Assembly: GCA_964419445.1 (NCBI GenBank)
Contig: CAYQPE010000001.1
Span: 1-64,000, forward strand
Length of the DNA: 64,000 bases
Direction: 5' to 3'
Source of the DNA: JABHHG01 sp964419445
GTDB lineage: Bacteria > Fidelibacterota > Marinisomatia > SCGC-AAA003-L08 > D37C17
The position numbers and the translations under genes are program-made. Shown piece by piece: positions 16,854-27,202 of the stretch (positions within the stretch are counted from its first letter, which is position 1; each line of letters begins with the position of its first letter). The notes under the pieces were generated by a model. It saw only the letters and a program-made list of their open reading frames with translations, was not told the DNA's origin and did not search any database.

Positions 16854-17468
16854 TTAGTTTTTCTTGAAATGATCAGTTATGCTGTTAATAATTAATGCTG
16901 AACTTTTTTGTAATGTAACAATTTGATTATCAATGATATACATTACAGTATTCTGTAATAATTGAAGCACCAATGCAACAACAAGACCAAAGGCAGTAGT
17001 TAACAGCGCTACAGAAATACCACCCGCAACTACAGCAGGAGAAATATCATTGGCCATTTTAATATCATTAAAAGCCTCAATCATTCCCCATACCGTTCCC
17101 AAGAATCCAAACATCGGTGCAATAGCAATACTCAGAGAAATCCACGTCATGTTTTTCTCTAATGATGCCATTTCAACACTACCTGCTTGTTCTAGAGATT
17201 TTTCTGCTTCTTCAACACCATGGTTAGCACGCTCTAATGCAGATGCACACAAGCTTACAACTGGCCCAAGGCTGCCTTCACAGCTTGATTTAGCAGCATC
17301 CAAACCTTGGTCAGAAATTGTGTTTGCCACATCTTGTGCAAATGAAATATCAGTGGACATTCCCTTAAGTAAATGATAGATTCTCTCAATTACAAAGGCT
17401 AATCCAAAAATAAACACCACAAGAATTGGCCACATGAATCCACCACCATCTAAGAATAATTGTACCAT
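16854..17468 (-). CDS. exbB: ExbB/TolQ-type proton channel protein
   Basis: 204 residues with three membrane helices: GFMWPILVVFIFGLAFVIE near the start, and a C-terminal pair beginning WISLSIAIAPMFGFLGTVWG and ISVALLTTAFGLVVALVLQ. These are the conserved core of the MotA/TolQ/ExbB family, and the length fits ExbB. It is the first gene of the minus-strand TonB operon, 15 bases before exbD. TolQ is possible by sequence, but no Tol/Pal genes are present. Confidence 0.93.
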   Translation of the reverse strand: MVQLFLDGGGFMWPILVVFIFGLAFVIERIYHLLKGMSTDISFAQDVANTISDQGLDAAKSSCEGSLGPVVSLCASALERANHGVEEAEKSLEQAGSVEMASLEKNMTWISLSIAIAPMFGFLGTVWGMIEAFNDIKMANDISPAVVAGGISVALLTTAFGLVVALVLQLLQNTVMYIIDNQIVTLQKSSALIINSITDHFKKN

Positions 17469-17573
17469 TTTTATCCCCTATCTAACTTTAATTACTTATT
17501 TTATTATGATTTAAATAAATTTTTGCTTGAAAAACGAAGGGAAATTTAACCCTAACCTGAATAGAAATTGGAG

Positions 17574-19133
17574 TTATTTTTGACTCACCAATGTTTTGGC
17601 ATCTTCAATGTAGTTTAATGCCTCTGTCGCAATTTTGTCATTTTCCATAAGAACCATATACATTTGGGTTTTCCCCCACAATCCATTGGCAATTTGTGAT
17701 TTAATTCGATTCTCTATGGTTTCCCAATTTTCTTCTAATTCTTCCTGTTTATATTCAAACTCTTTGCCATCAAGCCATGCATAAAATGCATTTTTATCCT
17801 TTTTTGAAAATGAATATTTTCTTTTAAATTTTTCAAAGGAGGTATAATTGTGCTGCACATCTTCTTTTTGAATACTTGCATAATTAAAGATGAATCTATC
17901 TTTATGTGTTAGCAATTTACGGGTGCTTTCAGAAAACTCTAAGTCAAGTTCAACATGAAAATCTGGGGTAATGCCCCCACCCCCAAACACCTCTCTACCC
18001 TGCTTGGTTTTAAATATAGGTCGATCTGCAAGAGTAGAGTCACTAGCCTCTCTATCTTCTTCAGCTAAGTCACTATAATAATCATCTAAACCACCATCAT
18101 AGGGGCGTTGAATTAATCGGCCAGAAGGGGTGTAATACCGCGCAATGGTGATGCGTGCCGCAGAGCCATCATTTAGGGGATATTGCCGTTGCACTAAGCC
18201 CTTGCCAAAACTGGTTTCTCCCACAACAATGCCCCGATCTAAATCTTGAAACGCTCCCGATACTATTTCACTGGCACTGGCTGATCCACGATTAATTAAC
18301 ACAACTACAGGATAGTCTTTATCTCGTTTGCTTGGGCGAGCTTTGTACACATCATTAGCATTGGGGATGCGGCCTTTAGTGAATAATATAGTGTCCCTAG
18401 AATCTACAAACATGTCCACTATTTGTATGGCTTGATCCATCATACCGCCGCCATTATTTCTAAAATCTAACATAAGAGATTCCATGCCTTGCTGTTCTAA
18501 CTCAACCAGAGCCTGTCCAACCTCTTCTGCAGTAGTTCGTGCAAATCGATTCACTTTTATATAGCCCACTTCATCGTTAATCATATATGAAGCTAGTACC
18601 GAATGGATGGGAATCTTTGCACGGGTTAGCGTAACATCGAAATCTTCTTCGCCTTCACGACGGATAGTAACATCAACTTGTGATCCTTTGGGACCACGAA
18701 GCTTTTCAAATACATCTTTTTGTGTGATTTTATATGCAGACTCTCCATCAATTTTTACAATCTTGTCACCTGATTGTAAGCCAGCTTCCGATGAAGGTGT
18801 CTCTGGAATAGGAGAGATTACGGTAATATATCCATCCATAATATTAAACTCAATACCAATACCCTCAAATTCAGCATCGAACTGCTCTTGTATCGATTCA
18901 AATTGATCTTCAGTAATATACGTTGAGTGTGGATCCAGCTTATCTAAAAGCCCTACAATTGCTCCGTTGAGAATGTCTTCCATATCTACTTCTTCAACAT
19001 AATTTTCACTAACAAGTCGAATTATTTGGGTAAGCGTTTTTAATTTTTTGAAATGGTCTTTTGCACCAGAGCTAAATCCGTATGCCATTACTATGGCGAG
19101 GATGGCGATTATAATATAATTTAGTTTCTTCAT
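17574..19133 (-). CDS. ctpA: C-terminal processing peptidase, S41 family
   Basis: A 519-residue periplasmic serine protease. The N-terminal signal or anchor is YIIIAILAIVMAYGFSSGA. A PDZ domain (~85-170) includes PSSEAGLQSGDKIVKIDGES. The S41 core has LMLDFRNNGGGMMDQ, the nucleophile stretch GSASASEIVSGAF (283-295) and the catalytic Lys311 in ETSFGKGLVQRQYPL. A C-terminal ~150-residue extension rich in charged helices is also found in Bacteroidota-type CtpA. It trims or degrades exported proteins. Transcribed alone, divergent from uvrA. Confidence 0.95.
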   Translation of the reverse strand: MKKLNYIIIAILAIVMAYGFSSGAKDHFKKLKTLTQIIRLVSENYVEEVDMEDILNGAIVGLLDKLDPHSTYITEDQFESIQEQFDAEFEGIGIEFNIMDGYITVISPIPETPSSEAGLQSGDKIVKIDGESAYKITQKDVFEKLRGPKGSQVDVTIRREGEEDFDVTLTRAKIPIHSVLASYMINDEVGYIKVNRFARTTAEEVGQALVELEQQGMESLMLDFRNNGGGMMDQAIQIVDMFVDSRDTILFTKGRIPNANDVYKARPSKRDKDYPVVVLINRGSASASEIVSGAFQDLDRGIVVGETSFGKGLVQRQYPLNDGSAARITIARYYTPSGRLIQRPYDGGLDDYYSDLAEEDREASDSTLADRPIFKTKQGREVFGGGGITPDFHVELDLEFSESTRKLLTHKDRFIFNYASIQKEDVQHNYTSFEKFKRKYSFSKKDKNAFYAWLDGKEFEYKQEELEENWETIENRIKSQIANGLWGKTQMYMVLMENDKIATEALNYIEDAKTLVSQK

Positions 19134-19270
19134 CGTCCTGAAAGTTACCGCTTTTTATCTGTAAGAATAAACTATTGATTCCACAGTGAAAAGTTCCATT
19201 TTTAGTATAAAAAATTCGGAAAAAATCATTTTACAAAATGAAAGTTTAATGTAGTTTAAAGGCTTCATCC

Positions 19271-22200
19271 ATGGCCAAAAAAGAACATATAAAATTTGAT
19301 TTTAAAGATCGCATTTTTGTAAAAGGTGCGCGTGAGCATAATCTAAAAAATATTGATGTTGAAATTCCGCGCAACAAATTGGTGGTAATTACGGGGCTTT
19401 CTGGTTCAGGGAAATCCTCCCTTGCATTTGATACCATCTACGCAGAAGGCCAACGTCGATATGTAGAGTCTCTGTCTGCCTATGCACGTCAATTTTTGGG
19501 TCTTATGGAAAAACCAGATGTAGATTATATTGAAGGTCTTTCTCCAGCCATTTCTATAGAGCAAAAATCAACTAGCCGAAATCCACGCTCTACGGTGGGA
19601 ACTATCACAGAAATCTATGATTATCTACGATTACTCTATGCGCGAATAGGAAAGCAACAATGCTATTCCTGTGGCGGTGAAGTCCAACGCCAAACGGTAC
19701 AACAAATTGTAGATAGGATTCTCACCTTTGATGAAGGAACAAAATTTCAATTATTGGCACCGGTAGTTCGTAGCCGTAAAGGTGAATTTAAAGATGTGCT
19801 AAAGTCCATTGCAAAAGAGGGATTTGTACGTGTTCGTATTAATGGTGAAACTCTGGATCTCACAGATAAAATAAAATTAAAGAAAACCAAAAAGCACAAT
19901 ATTGAGGTATTGGTTGATAGACTGGTGGCCAAAGAATCTATAAAAGACCGACTAACGGGCTCTGTGGAATTGGCATTAAAAGTGGGTAATGGTCTTATTA
20001 TTGTAGATGAAATTGGGCAGGGTGAACATTTATTCAGCGAGCATTATTCATGCCCAACTTGCGAAATTTCATTTGAAGAACTCCAACCCCGTGCTTTTTC
20101 CTTTAACTCACCCTTTGGTGCATGTGATAAATGCGATGGTTTAGGCACACACATGTCCATCGATGAAGAATTGGTGGTTCCTGATGATAACCTCAGCCTT
20201 ATACATGGATGTATAAAGCCCATTGGTGAGCAACCCCGCGGTAGTTGGTATGGCTCAATTTTAAAAAGTTTAGCCAAGCATTATGGATTTAATTTTACGA
20301 CTCCTTGGAAAAAAATGCCGCCGGAAATTCGCAACGTATTGCTCTATGGAACGAAACCCGGTGAGCGATTCACCATGGAGTACAAATCAGAGACCTTTTC
20401 GGGAACATCCAACCGAGAGTTTGAAGGTGTAATCCCAAACCTTCATCGTCGATATACCCAAACCCAATCATCTCACATGCGTGAGTGGATAGAAAAATTT
20501 ATGACCATTCAATCTTGTCCAGACTGTAAAGGTCAGCGATTGAAAAAATCCAGTTTAGCCGTATATATTGGTGAAAAAAATATTGTAGAAATTACCGATG
20601 AAACGGTGGGGAATTTATATACTTTTTTCAATGAACTCGAACTTAGCCCACGTCAAGCTGAGATTTCAGAGCAGATTAATAAAGAAATAAAATCTCGATT
20701 GGGATTTTTAGTGAATGTAGGTTTAGACTATCTTACTTTGAGTCGCTCTGCAGGTACATTGTCTGGAGGTGAAGCCCAACGCATACGATTGGCAACTCAA
20801 ATTGGGTCACAGCTTGTGGGGGTATTGTATATCTTAGATGAACCCTCCATTGGCCTACATCAACGAGATAATAATCGACTTATTTCAACTTTAGAGCACC
20901 TCCGTGATTTGGGAAATACCGTTATCGTTGTTGAACATGATGAAGCCACCATGAAAGCAGCAGACTGGATTTTGGATATGGGTCCCAAAGCAGGGGTACA
21001 TGGTGGTGAAATTACTGCTCATGGAAATTTCAATCATATCTGTAATAATAAAAACTCAATTACGGGCAAGTATTTGAGTGGTGAAAAGTCAATCCCTTAT
21101 GGTGATGAACGTAGAAAAGGGCAAGGGAAATCACTCCACTTAATAGGTGCCAGNNNNNNNNNNNNNNNNNNNNNNNNNNNNNNNNNNNNNNNNNNNNNNN
21201 NNNNNNNNNNNNNNNNNNNNNNNNNNNNNNNNNNNNNNNNNNNNNNNNNNNNNATGGTGATGAACGTAGAAAAGGGCAAGGGAAATCACTCCACTTAATA
21301 GGTGCCAGAGGTAACAATTTACAGAAAGTGAATTTGGAGCTTCCTCTGGGGAAATTTGTATGCATAACAGGGGTTTCAGGCTCAGGGAAATCCACACTCA
21401 TCAACCAAACCCTTTACCCCATTCTTTCTCGTGAATACCATTCAAGTATGGTAAAAGCATTGCCCTATGATAAAACGGATGGACTGCTATATTTAGATAA
21501 AGTTATCGACATCAATCAATCACCCATTGGGCGAACACCACGGTCTAATCCTGCCACATATACTGGATTGTTTACTCATATTCGTGATTTATTTAGTCAG
21601 TTGCCAGAAGCCAAAATTAGAGGATATAAACCAGGGCGGTTTTCATTTAATGTGAAGGGTGGACGCTGTGAGGCATGTCAGGGTGTTGGGCTTATTAAAA
21701 TTGAGATGCACTTTTTGGCAGATATGTATGTGCAGTGCGAAGACTGTAAAGGTCAGCGGTATAATCGTGAAACATTAGAAATTACCTATCGGGGTAAAAA
21801 TATTTATGAAGTTTTAAATATGACCATTGAAGAAGCATTGGCCTTTTTTGAGCATCATAAAATGATACATCGCAAACTCATTACCCTATCAAATGTGGGT
21901 TTGGGTTATATCCGACTGGGACAACAAGCCACGACGCTTTCTGGCGGTGAATCACAACGGGTAAAATTGGCATCGGAGTTATCTCGTTCAGGGACTGGTC
22001 GTACCATGTATATTTTGGATGAACCCACTACAGGCCTTCATTTTGAGGATGTAAAAATGTTGTTAGATGTACTCCAGGGATTGGTAGATAAAGGCAACAC
22101 CGTTGTGGTTATTGAACATAACTTAGATGTGATTAAATCTTCAGATTGGATTATTGACCTTGGCCCTGAAGGGGGTGTAGGTGGTGGACATATTATTGCT

Positions 22201-22272
22201 GAGGGTACCCCAGAAGCAGTATCAAAAATTAAAAAATCCTATACAGGTCAATTTTTGAAAGAGGTCTTATAA
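19271..22272 (+). CDS. uvrA: UvrA excinuclease ABC subunit A (interrupted by a false gap)
   Basis: The gene reads 19271-21153, then 100 N, then 21254-22272. The 55 bases before the gap repeat after it; removing one copy and the N run gives one continuous frame of 948 residues, the usual UvrA length. Motifs: first Walker A TGLSGSGKSSLAFDTIYAEG; zinc pairs CYSCGGE and CPTC...CDKCDG; ABC signature LSGGEAQRIRLATQIGS; second Walker A TGVSGSGKSTLINQTLY; zinc hook CEACQGVG...CEDCKGQR; second signature LSGGESQRVKLASELSR. It recognises damaged DNA in nucleotide excision repair. No uvrB nearby. Confidence 0.97.
21099..21308. other. False assembly gap: 55-base duplicate flanking 100 N
   Basis: The 55 bases at 21099-21153 are identical to 21254-21308, with 100 N (21154-21253) between them. 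Two contig ends overlapped but were not merged. The duplicate is in the middle of uvrA and does not exist in the organism. Confidence 0.96.
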
Positions 22273-22337
22273 ATATCCGTTCTTGAGATATTGAGACCAT
22301 ACCTCTAATCTATAACTACATTCCTCTTTTAAAAGGT

Positions 22338-22366
22338 TGAGATTCTTCACTGTGTTCAGAATGACG
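22338..22366. repeat. Possible dispersed REP-like element in uvrA-glcD spacer
   Basis: The 216-base spacer between uvrA and glcD contains GATTCTTCACTGTGTTCAG followed by AATGACG. It resembles the short dispersed ATTCTTC...CTCAGAATGAC elements that litter intergenic DNA in several bacterial groups. It is bounded by the inverted arms ATTCT and AGAAT. Beyond it the spacer has a pyrimidine-rich tract and no clear terminator. Only one copy is in this window. Confidence 0.4.
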
Positions 22367-22488
22367 AGAAAAGAATGACAATTGACAACTGACCAATAAC
22401 ATCCCTTCTCTCTTCTCCCTTCATTCCTAACCCCTGACACCTAATCTTATTTCTTCAATCTTACACCATCAATGCCTAAATTTTCGCC

Positions 22489-23901
22489 ATGCTCAACTCC
22501 AAAACTATTGCCCAACTACAACAGATTATTGGAATTAATAATGTAATCACCCACAAGGATGAACTGCATTTGTATTCTTGTGATGGATTACGCTTACAAT
22601 CGTCTGAACCGGGATGCGTGGTTTTTCCTCAATCTACAGAAGATGTGAGCGCCATCGTAAAATGTTGTGTTGAAAACAACACGCCCTATGTTGCACGGGG
22701 ATCTGGTACTGGGCTAAGTGGTGGGGCTACCTCAAAAGGGGGAGTAATCATTCAGCTGAGCTCATTAAACCAAATTTTAGAAATTGATATTCCCAATCGA
22801 TTGGCAGCGGTTCAACCGGGGGTTATTAATGCCCATTTATCTATGGCCACAAAATCTGATGGCTATCATTTTGCACCCGATCCCTCAAGCCAAACAGCCA
22901 GTACTATTGGTGGTAATGTTGCAGAAAATTCAGGAGGCCCCCATACCCTCAAACATGGAGTAACCTCTCATCATGTATTGGGATGTACCATGGTCATGCC
23001 CAATGGCAATATCAAACATTTTGGTAGTAAGTTGCGATATGGCATGGATGTGGATTGGATGGGGATTCTCACCGGTAGTGAGGGTACATTGGGAATTATT
23101 ACCGAAATTATTGTTAATTTGGTAGAAAATCCACAAACCGTACGAACATTTTTGATAACATTTGACGATGTTTCATATGCCACTGATTGTGTATCAGCGA
23201 TTATTGAAGGCGGTATAATTCCGTCAGCATTAGAAATGATAGACCATCTTTGTATTCAAGCAGTTGAAGCAAAATTAAAGGGAGGGTTTCCCACAGATGC
23301 TGCAGCCATATTGCTTGTTGAACTTGATGGCGTGGCAGACCAAACCCAATGGGAAGCACAGCAGCTGTCATCTATTGTAAAATCATTTTCACCACACCCC
23401 ATAGAAGAGGCCAAAAGTGAGGTACATCGACAAAAATTGTGGCGTGGGCGAAAAATGGCCATTGGAGCCATGGGATATTTAGCTCCGGCATTCTATACAA
23501 ATGATGGTGTAGTTCCTCGTCATCAACTGACCAATATATTAAATGATATTTACAAAATAGGAGACGACCATGGCTTACAGGTTGCCAATTTATGTCATGC
23601 AGGTGATGGCAATATCCACCCCATAATATTATATAATCCTCATGAAAAAGGTCATAAGGAATTAGCATTTTCATGTTCTACTGAGATTCTCAAATCCTGT
23701 TTAAATCATGGAGGCTCTCTTACTGGTGAGCATGGCATTGGCACAGAAAAAGTAAATCTTATGGAGAGCATGTTTACGCCGACTCAATTGAATTTGATGC
23801 AACACATACGCCATATATTTGATGAAAACCAATTGTGTAATCCTCATAAAATATTTCCTGTACATGCAGGATGTGGAGAGGTTCGACAAAATGGAGTTTA
23901 G
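22489..23901 (+). CDS. glcD: FAD-linked oxidase, glycolate oxidase subunit GlcD type
   Basis: A 470-residue flavoprotein of usual GlcD length. The FAD-binding PCMH domain (~35-215) has TPYVARGSGTGLSGGATSKGG, PDPSSQTASTIGGNVAENSG and ILTGSEGTLGIITEI. The C-terminal cap has NLCHAGDGNIHPIILYNP and SLTGEHGIGTEKVNLM, conserved for substrate and flavin contacts. It oxidises a 2-hydroxy acid, glycolate by analogy, though D-lactate is also possible. The glcE start overlaps its last codons, and glcF follows. Confidence 0.93.
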   Translation: MLNSKTIAQLQQIIGINNVITHKDELHLYSCDGLRLQSSEPGCVVFPQSTEDVSAIVKCCVENNTPYVARGSGTGLSGGATSKGGVIIQLSSLNQILEIDIPNRLAAVQPGVINAHLSMATKSDGYHFAPDPSSQTASTIGGNVAENSGGPHTLKHGVTSHHVLGCTMVMPNGNIKHFGSKLRYGMDVDWMGILTGSEGTLGIITEIIVNLVENPQTVRTFLITFDDVSYATDCVSAIIEGGIIPSALEMIDHLCIQAVEAKLKGGFPTDAAAILLVELDGVADQTQWEAQQLSSIVKSFSPHPIEEAKSEVHRQKLWRGRKMAIGAMGYLAPAFYTNDGVVPRHQLTNILNDIYKIGDDHGLQVANLCHAGDGNIHPIILYNPHEKGHKELAFSCSTEILKSCLNHGGSLTGEHGIGTEKVNLMESMFTPTQLNLMQHIRHIFDENQLCNPHKIFPVHAGCGEVRQNGV

Positions 23902-24547
23902 ACATGAACCACATAATTTAACGGTACAGGTTTCTGCAACCATGACAATTGGAGAATTACAGCAAAAACTTAATGAACAGGGTCAAATATTACCCGTAGG
24001 CCCTTTTTCGTTTAATCCCACCATAGAAGAAATTTTACAATTTAATTTAATGGGTCTGTATTCTGATACATATGGTCTGGTAAAAAATTGGGTATTGGGT
24101 ATGACTATTTCTTGGCAAAATAATCCCATAGAACTGGGAGCGTCAGTGGTGAAGAATGTTGCCGGATATGATTTGTATAAATTGATAATTGGGTCGCATG
24201 AACAATTAGCACCCATTGAAACAGTACTCTTTAAGGTAATCCCCCAACAGAAGGTGAAAAATGTTGATTCATCACCCATATTGGACGGATGTAGAGCGGT
24301 GGTTTTGCCCTCACAAGTTAAACAGGTGGAAGCATTTATAAATCAGCATCGTGGTGAGTATTTTTCTTATCCTCGTTTGGGAATTATAGATTCAACCATT
24401 GAAGCATCATCATGGAAAAAGTTTATATCCACTATGGATGGGAAATTGTTGACGCTGATTAGGGGAATCCCACAAGGGATAGAAAGTGAACACACACAAT
24501 TATATGAAAAACTAAAATCAATATTTCACCAAAATGAATCCCTTTAA
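23891..24547 (+). CDS. glcE: FAD-binding subunit, short GlcE type
   Basis: 218 residues from ATG 23891, which has GGAGAGG at 23875-23881 and overlaps the end of glcD by 11 bases; an upstream in-frame ATG at 23819 would overlap much more and lacks a ribosome site. The protein is a reduced PCMH domain: FNPTIEEILQFNLMG, ELGASVVKNVAGYDLYKLII and LAPIETVLFKVIPQ match GlcE. It is much shorter than E. coli GlcE (~350), lacking most of the C-terminal cap. It probably serves with GlcD and GlcF as a membrane-associated oxidase. Its stop lies within the glcF start region (14-base overlap). Confidence 0.83.
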   Translation: MEFRHEPHNLTVQVSATMTIGELQQKLNEQGQILPVGPFSFNPTIEEILQFNLMGLYSDTYGLVKNWVLGMTISWQNNPIELGASVVKNVAGYDLYKLIIGSHEQLAPIETVLFKVIPQQKVKNVDSSPILDGCRAVVLPSQVKQVEAFINQHRGEYFSYPRLGIIDSTIEASSWKKFISTMDGKLLTLIRGIPQGIESEHTQLYEKLKSIFHQNESL

Positions 24548-25721
24548 TGATATAAAAGCCATATTAAACGATTGTATTCATTGTGGGCTATGTTTACCAA
24601 CCTGCCCCACTTATGCCGAAACAGGGAAAGAAGCAGAGAGCCCACGTGGGAGAATAATGCTTATGGATATGGCATTACACAATAGTCATACAGACCCCCA
24701 CGTAGTACAAAACCATTTGAGTAGTTGTTTGGGGTGTTATACTTGTGAAACAGCGTGCCCATCTGGAATTAGTTATGGTGAATTAAAAACGTTTACAGAA
24801 CAAAAAATAGGGCGAAAAAACCCACCCATTATAATGAGATTTTTATTGTTTATAATCAAATTACCCAGATTGCTGCGCCTTTTTCATCATATTGGGAAAA
24901 TTTTTCAACAATCAAAAATTATACCAGTATTACAATATTTTATACCGGCATTAAAAGGAATACCTGCCATATCACCTCCAATAAAACGGGGTGTTAAATA
25001 TTCTCATGTTGGAGAATATAAAGGTACGGTTTCTCTTTTTATAGGATGTATTATGAATGAACTTTATGGAGATATCCATAGGAAAACCATTCAAATACTT
25101 AGATGGAATGGATACACCGTGAAAATTCCTCATAATCAAGGATGTTGTGGAGCATTACATCATCATGCTGGCAAAATTACGGATGCCCATAAGTTTAATG
25201 TGCAAAATACAAACGCATTTGAGGAATGTGATTCAATCATTGTAAATTCAGCTGGATGTGGTGCAGAGCTAAAGCAGTCATCGCTGGCAGACAAGGTAAA
25301 TGATATCAACGAATTTTTATTTAATATAGAATTAAAATCGCCACTGAAAAAATTAGAAATGGATGCGGTATTCGATTCACCGTGTCATTTAGCCCATGCA
25401 CAAAAAATATCAAAAGAACCTCAAAGCATATTGAATATGTTTATTGAGGATCTCTATGATTTTCCACAATCTGATATATGCTGTGGTTCAGCAGGAAGCT
25501 ATACTCTTGAGCATCCTCAAATGTCTGAAAACATATTGCAAACCAAGGTGGATGATATAAAGATGGTAATGGATGCAGGGAGTATTATTACCGCCAATCC
25601 GGGCTGTCAGATTCAACTGGAAAAAGGAGTGCAACAACACAAACTAAATTATGAAGTTTTACATATTGTTGACATTATTCACCACGCATATATGCAAGAT
25701 TCTAACTATGTGGATATGTAA
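24534..25721 (+). CDS. glcF: Iron-sulfur subunit, GlcF type
   Basis: A 395-residue protein. Two 4Fe-4S motifs lie in the N-terminus: CIHCGLCLPTCPTYAETG and CLGCYTCETACPSG. Two CCG (heterodisulfide-reductase-like) domains follow, with NQGCCGALHHHAGK...SAGCGAEL and FDSPCHLAHA...DICCGSAGSYTLEHP...NPGCQIQLE. It passes electrons from the GlcD/E flavins to the respiratory chain. A hydrophobic basic stretch (IIMRFLLFIIKLPRLLRLF) may hold it at the membrane. Last enzyme gene before the DASS transporter. Confidence 0.93.
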   Translation: MNPFNDIKAILNDCIHCGLCLPTCPTYAETGKEAESPRGRIMLMDMALHNSHTDPHVVQNHLSSCLGCYTCETACPSGISYGELKTFTEQKIGRKNPPIIMRFLLFIIKLPRLLRLFHHIGKIFQQSKIIPVLQYFIPALKGIPAISPPIKRGVKYSHVGEYKGTVSLFIGCIMNELYGDIHRKTIQILRWNGYTVKIPHNQGCCGALHHHAGKITDAHKFNVQNTNAFEECDSIIVNSAGCGAELKQSSLADKVNDINEFLFNIELKSPLKKLEMDAVFDSPCHLAHAQKISKEPQSILNMFIEDLYDFPQSDICCGSAGSYTLEHPQMSENILQTKVDDIKMVMDAGSIITANPGCQIQLEKGVQQHKLNYEVLHIVDIIHHAYMQDSNYVDM

Positions 25722-25770
25722 AAAAGTAGATTCTTGATTTCCACACATTCAAACACCTAATTTTATCTAC

Positions 25771-27195
25771 GTGAACAATGATATAATCAGATCACTCATA
25801 TTTTGGGCACAGCAAAAGCGGTGGCTATTCTTTGCAATGGTTATTGGCATACTGATGTATTGGTTGCCCTATCCAGAAACCATCAGCACGACAGGATATC
25901 GTACCCTCATACTGGCAGTAATTACCATTATTTTAATTATTACTGAACCCGTACCATTGCCTGCAACGGCACTACTTATTGCCGTATTGGAGGTATCCTT
26001 TAATATTGCACCAGCAGCTGAAGTTGCACAGTCTTACATGAATGATTCGGTATTCTTTATTATGGGTTCATTAATGATGGCAGTAGCTATTGTGCATCAA
26101 GGATTAGATACACGATTAGCCCTGGCCATTATAAGATTTACCGGAAATAAAGTGTCAAACATTGTTATGGGATTTACCTTTATTTCTGCAATTCTCTCTT
26201 CATTTATTGGTGAACATACGGTAGTGGCCATGATGCTACCTGTTGGATTATCTTTGGTAAGAAATAGCAAAGGCCATCGGGATATTACCAATTTAACAGC
26301 GCTAATTTTATTTTCAATAGCCTATGGCTCAACAGTGGGAAGTGTGGGTACTCCTTCTGGAGGGGCGCGAAATGCCATACTCATTGAGTATTTTAAAAAC
26401 TTACCCACGCCCATATCCCTCAGCTATTCAGAGTGGATTATCATGGCATACCCCATGGTAATTATAGGTATGATTGCAACATCATTTATGCTAAAGCTAG
26501 CATTCAAACCTGAGTATAACCATTTAGACACAGCTGTAAGAAAACTGAAAGTAAATGTAGCACATCGTGGGAAAATTACCGGTAAAGAATTGCTTTCAAT
26601 TATTGTCTTTATTTTTGTGCTTTTGGCATGGATTTTACTTAATGAAGAATTTGGAATGGGGATTATTGCCATTGCAGGCGCATTTTTATATTTGGCAACT
26701 GGACTTATTGAATGGAAAGATGTAAGCAAAAATACCAATTGGGGAGTCATTTTATTGTTTGCAGGAGCCATTTCATTGGGGATTCAAATGAAAAATACAG
26801 GAGCAGCCCAATGGATTGGTAATTTAATCATCGGTTATTCAGAAAATGCTATATCCTACTTTTCAATTATCCCCTATGTGATAAATATCCTCCTCACAAC
26901 TATATTGGCCAATATTATGAGCTCCAGCGGAACCGTTGCCGTTATTAGTCCTGTTACATTAAATATGGGAGGTGATCCATTATTTATGGGACTTACTACG
27001 GCTATATCTTCTGCATTTGGATACTTTTCTGCTGTGGCCGCTCCAGCATGTATGATAATCTATTCTTCAGGGCTTGTAAAAGTTAAAGATTTTTTGAGAG
27101 CAGGATGGCGAATGGGAATAATTTCCATACTTTCATTATTGTTGATTCAGAGCTTTTATTGGCCATTCATTATAAAATTTATAAATATTCAATAG
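25771..27195 (+). CDS. DASS-family (SLC13-type) sodium/carboxylate or sulfate symporter
   Basis: A 474-residue membrane protein with about 11-12 helices and a GTG start. The two family SNT-like regions are visible as SSFIGEHTVVAMMLPVGLSL in the first half and IMSSSGTVAVISPVTLNM in the second, with YGSTVGSVGTPSGGARN between. Family members import C4-dicarboxylates, citrate or sulfate with Na+. Lying 49 bases after the glycolate-oxidase-like genes, it may import an organic acid used by them, but the substrate cannot be read from sequence. The universal stress protein gene starts 7 bases after its stop. Confidence 0.9.
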   Translation: MNNDIIRSLIFWAQQKRWLFFAMVIGILMYWLPYPETISTTGYRTLILAVITIILIITEPVPLPATALLIAVLEVSFNIAPAAEVAQSYMNDSVFFIMGSLMMAVAIVHQGLDTRLALAIIRFTGNKVSNIVMGFTFISAILSSFIGEHTVVAMMLPVGLSLVRNSKGHRDITNLTALILFSIAYGSTVGSVGTPSGGARNAILIEYFKNLPTPISLSYSEWIIMAYPMVIIGMIATSFMLKLAFKPEYNHLDTAVRKLKVNVAHRGKITGKELLSIIVFIFVLLAWILLNEEFGMGIIAIAGAFLYLATGLIEWKDVSKNTNWGVILLFAGAISLGIQMKNTGAAQWIGNLIIGYSENAISYFSIIPYVINILLTTILANIMSSSGTVAVISPVTLNMGGDPLFMGLTTAISSAFGYFSAVAAPACMIIYSSGLVKVKDFLRAGWRMGIISILSLLLIQSFYWPFIIKFINIQ

Positions 27196-27202
27196 GTGAG
27201 AT

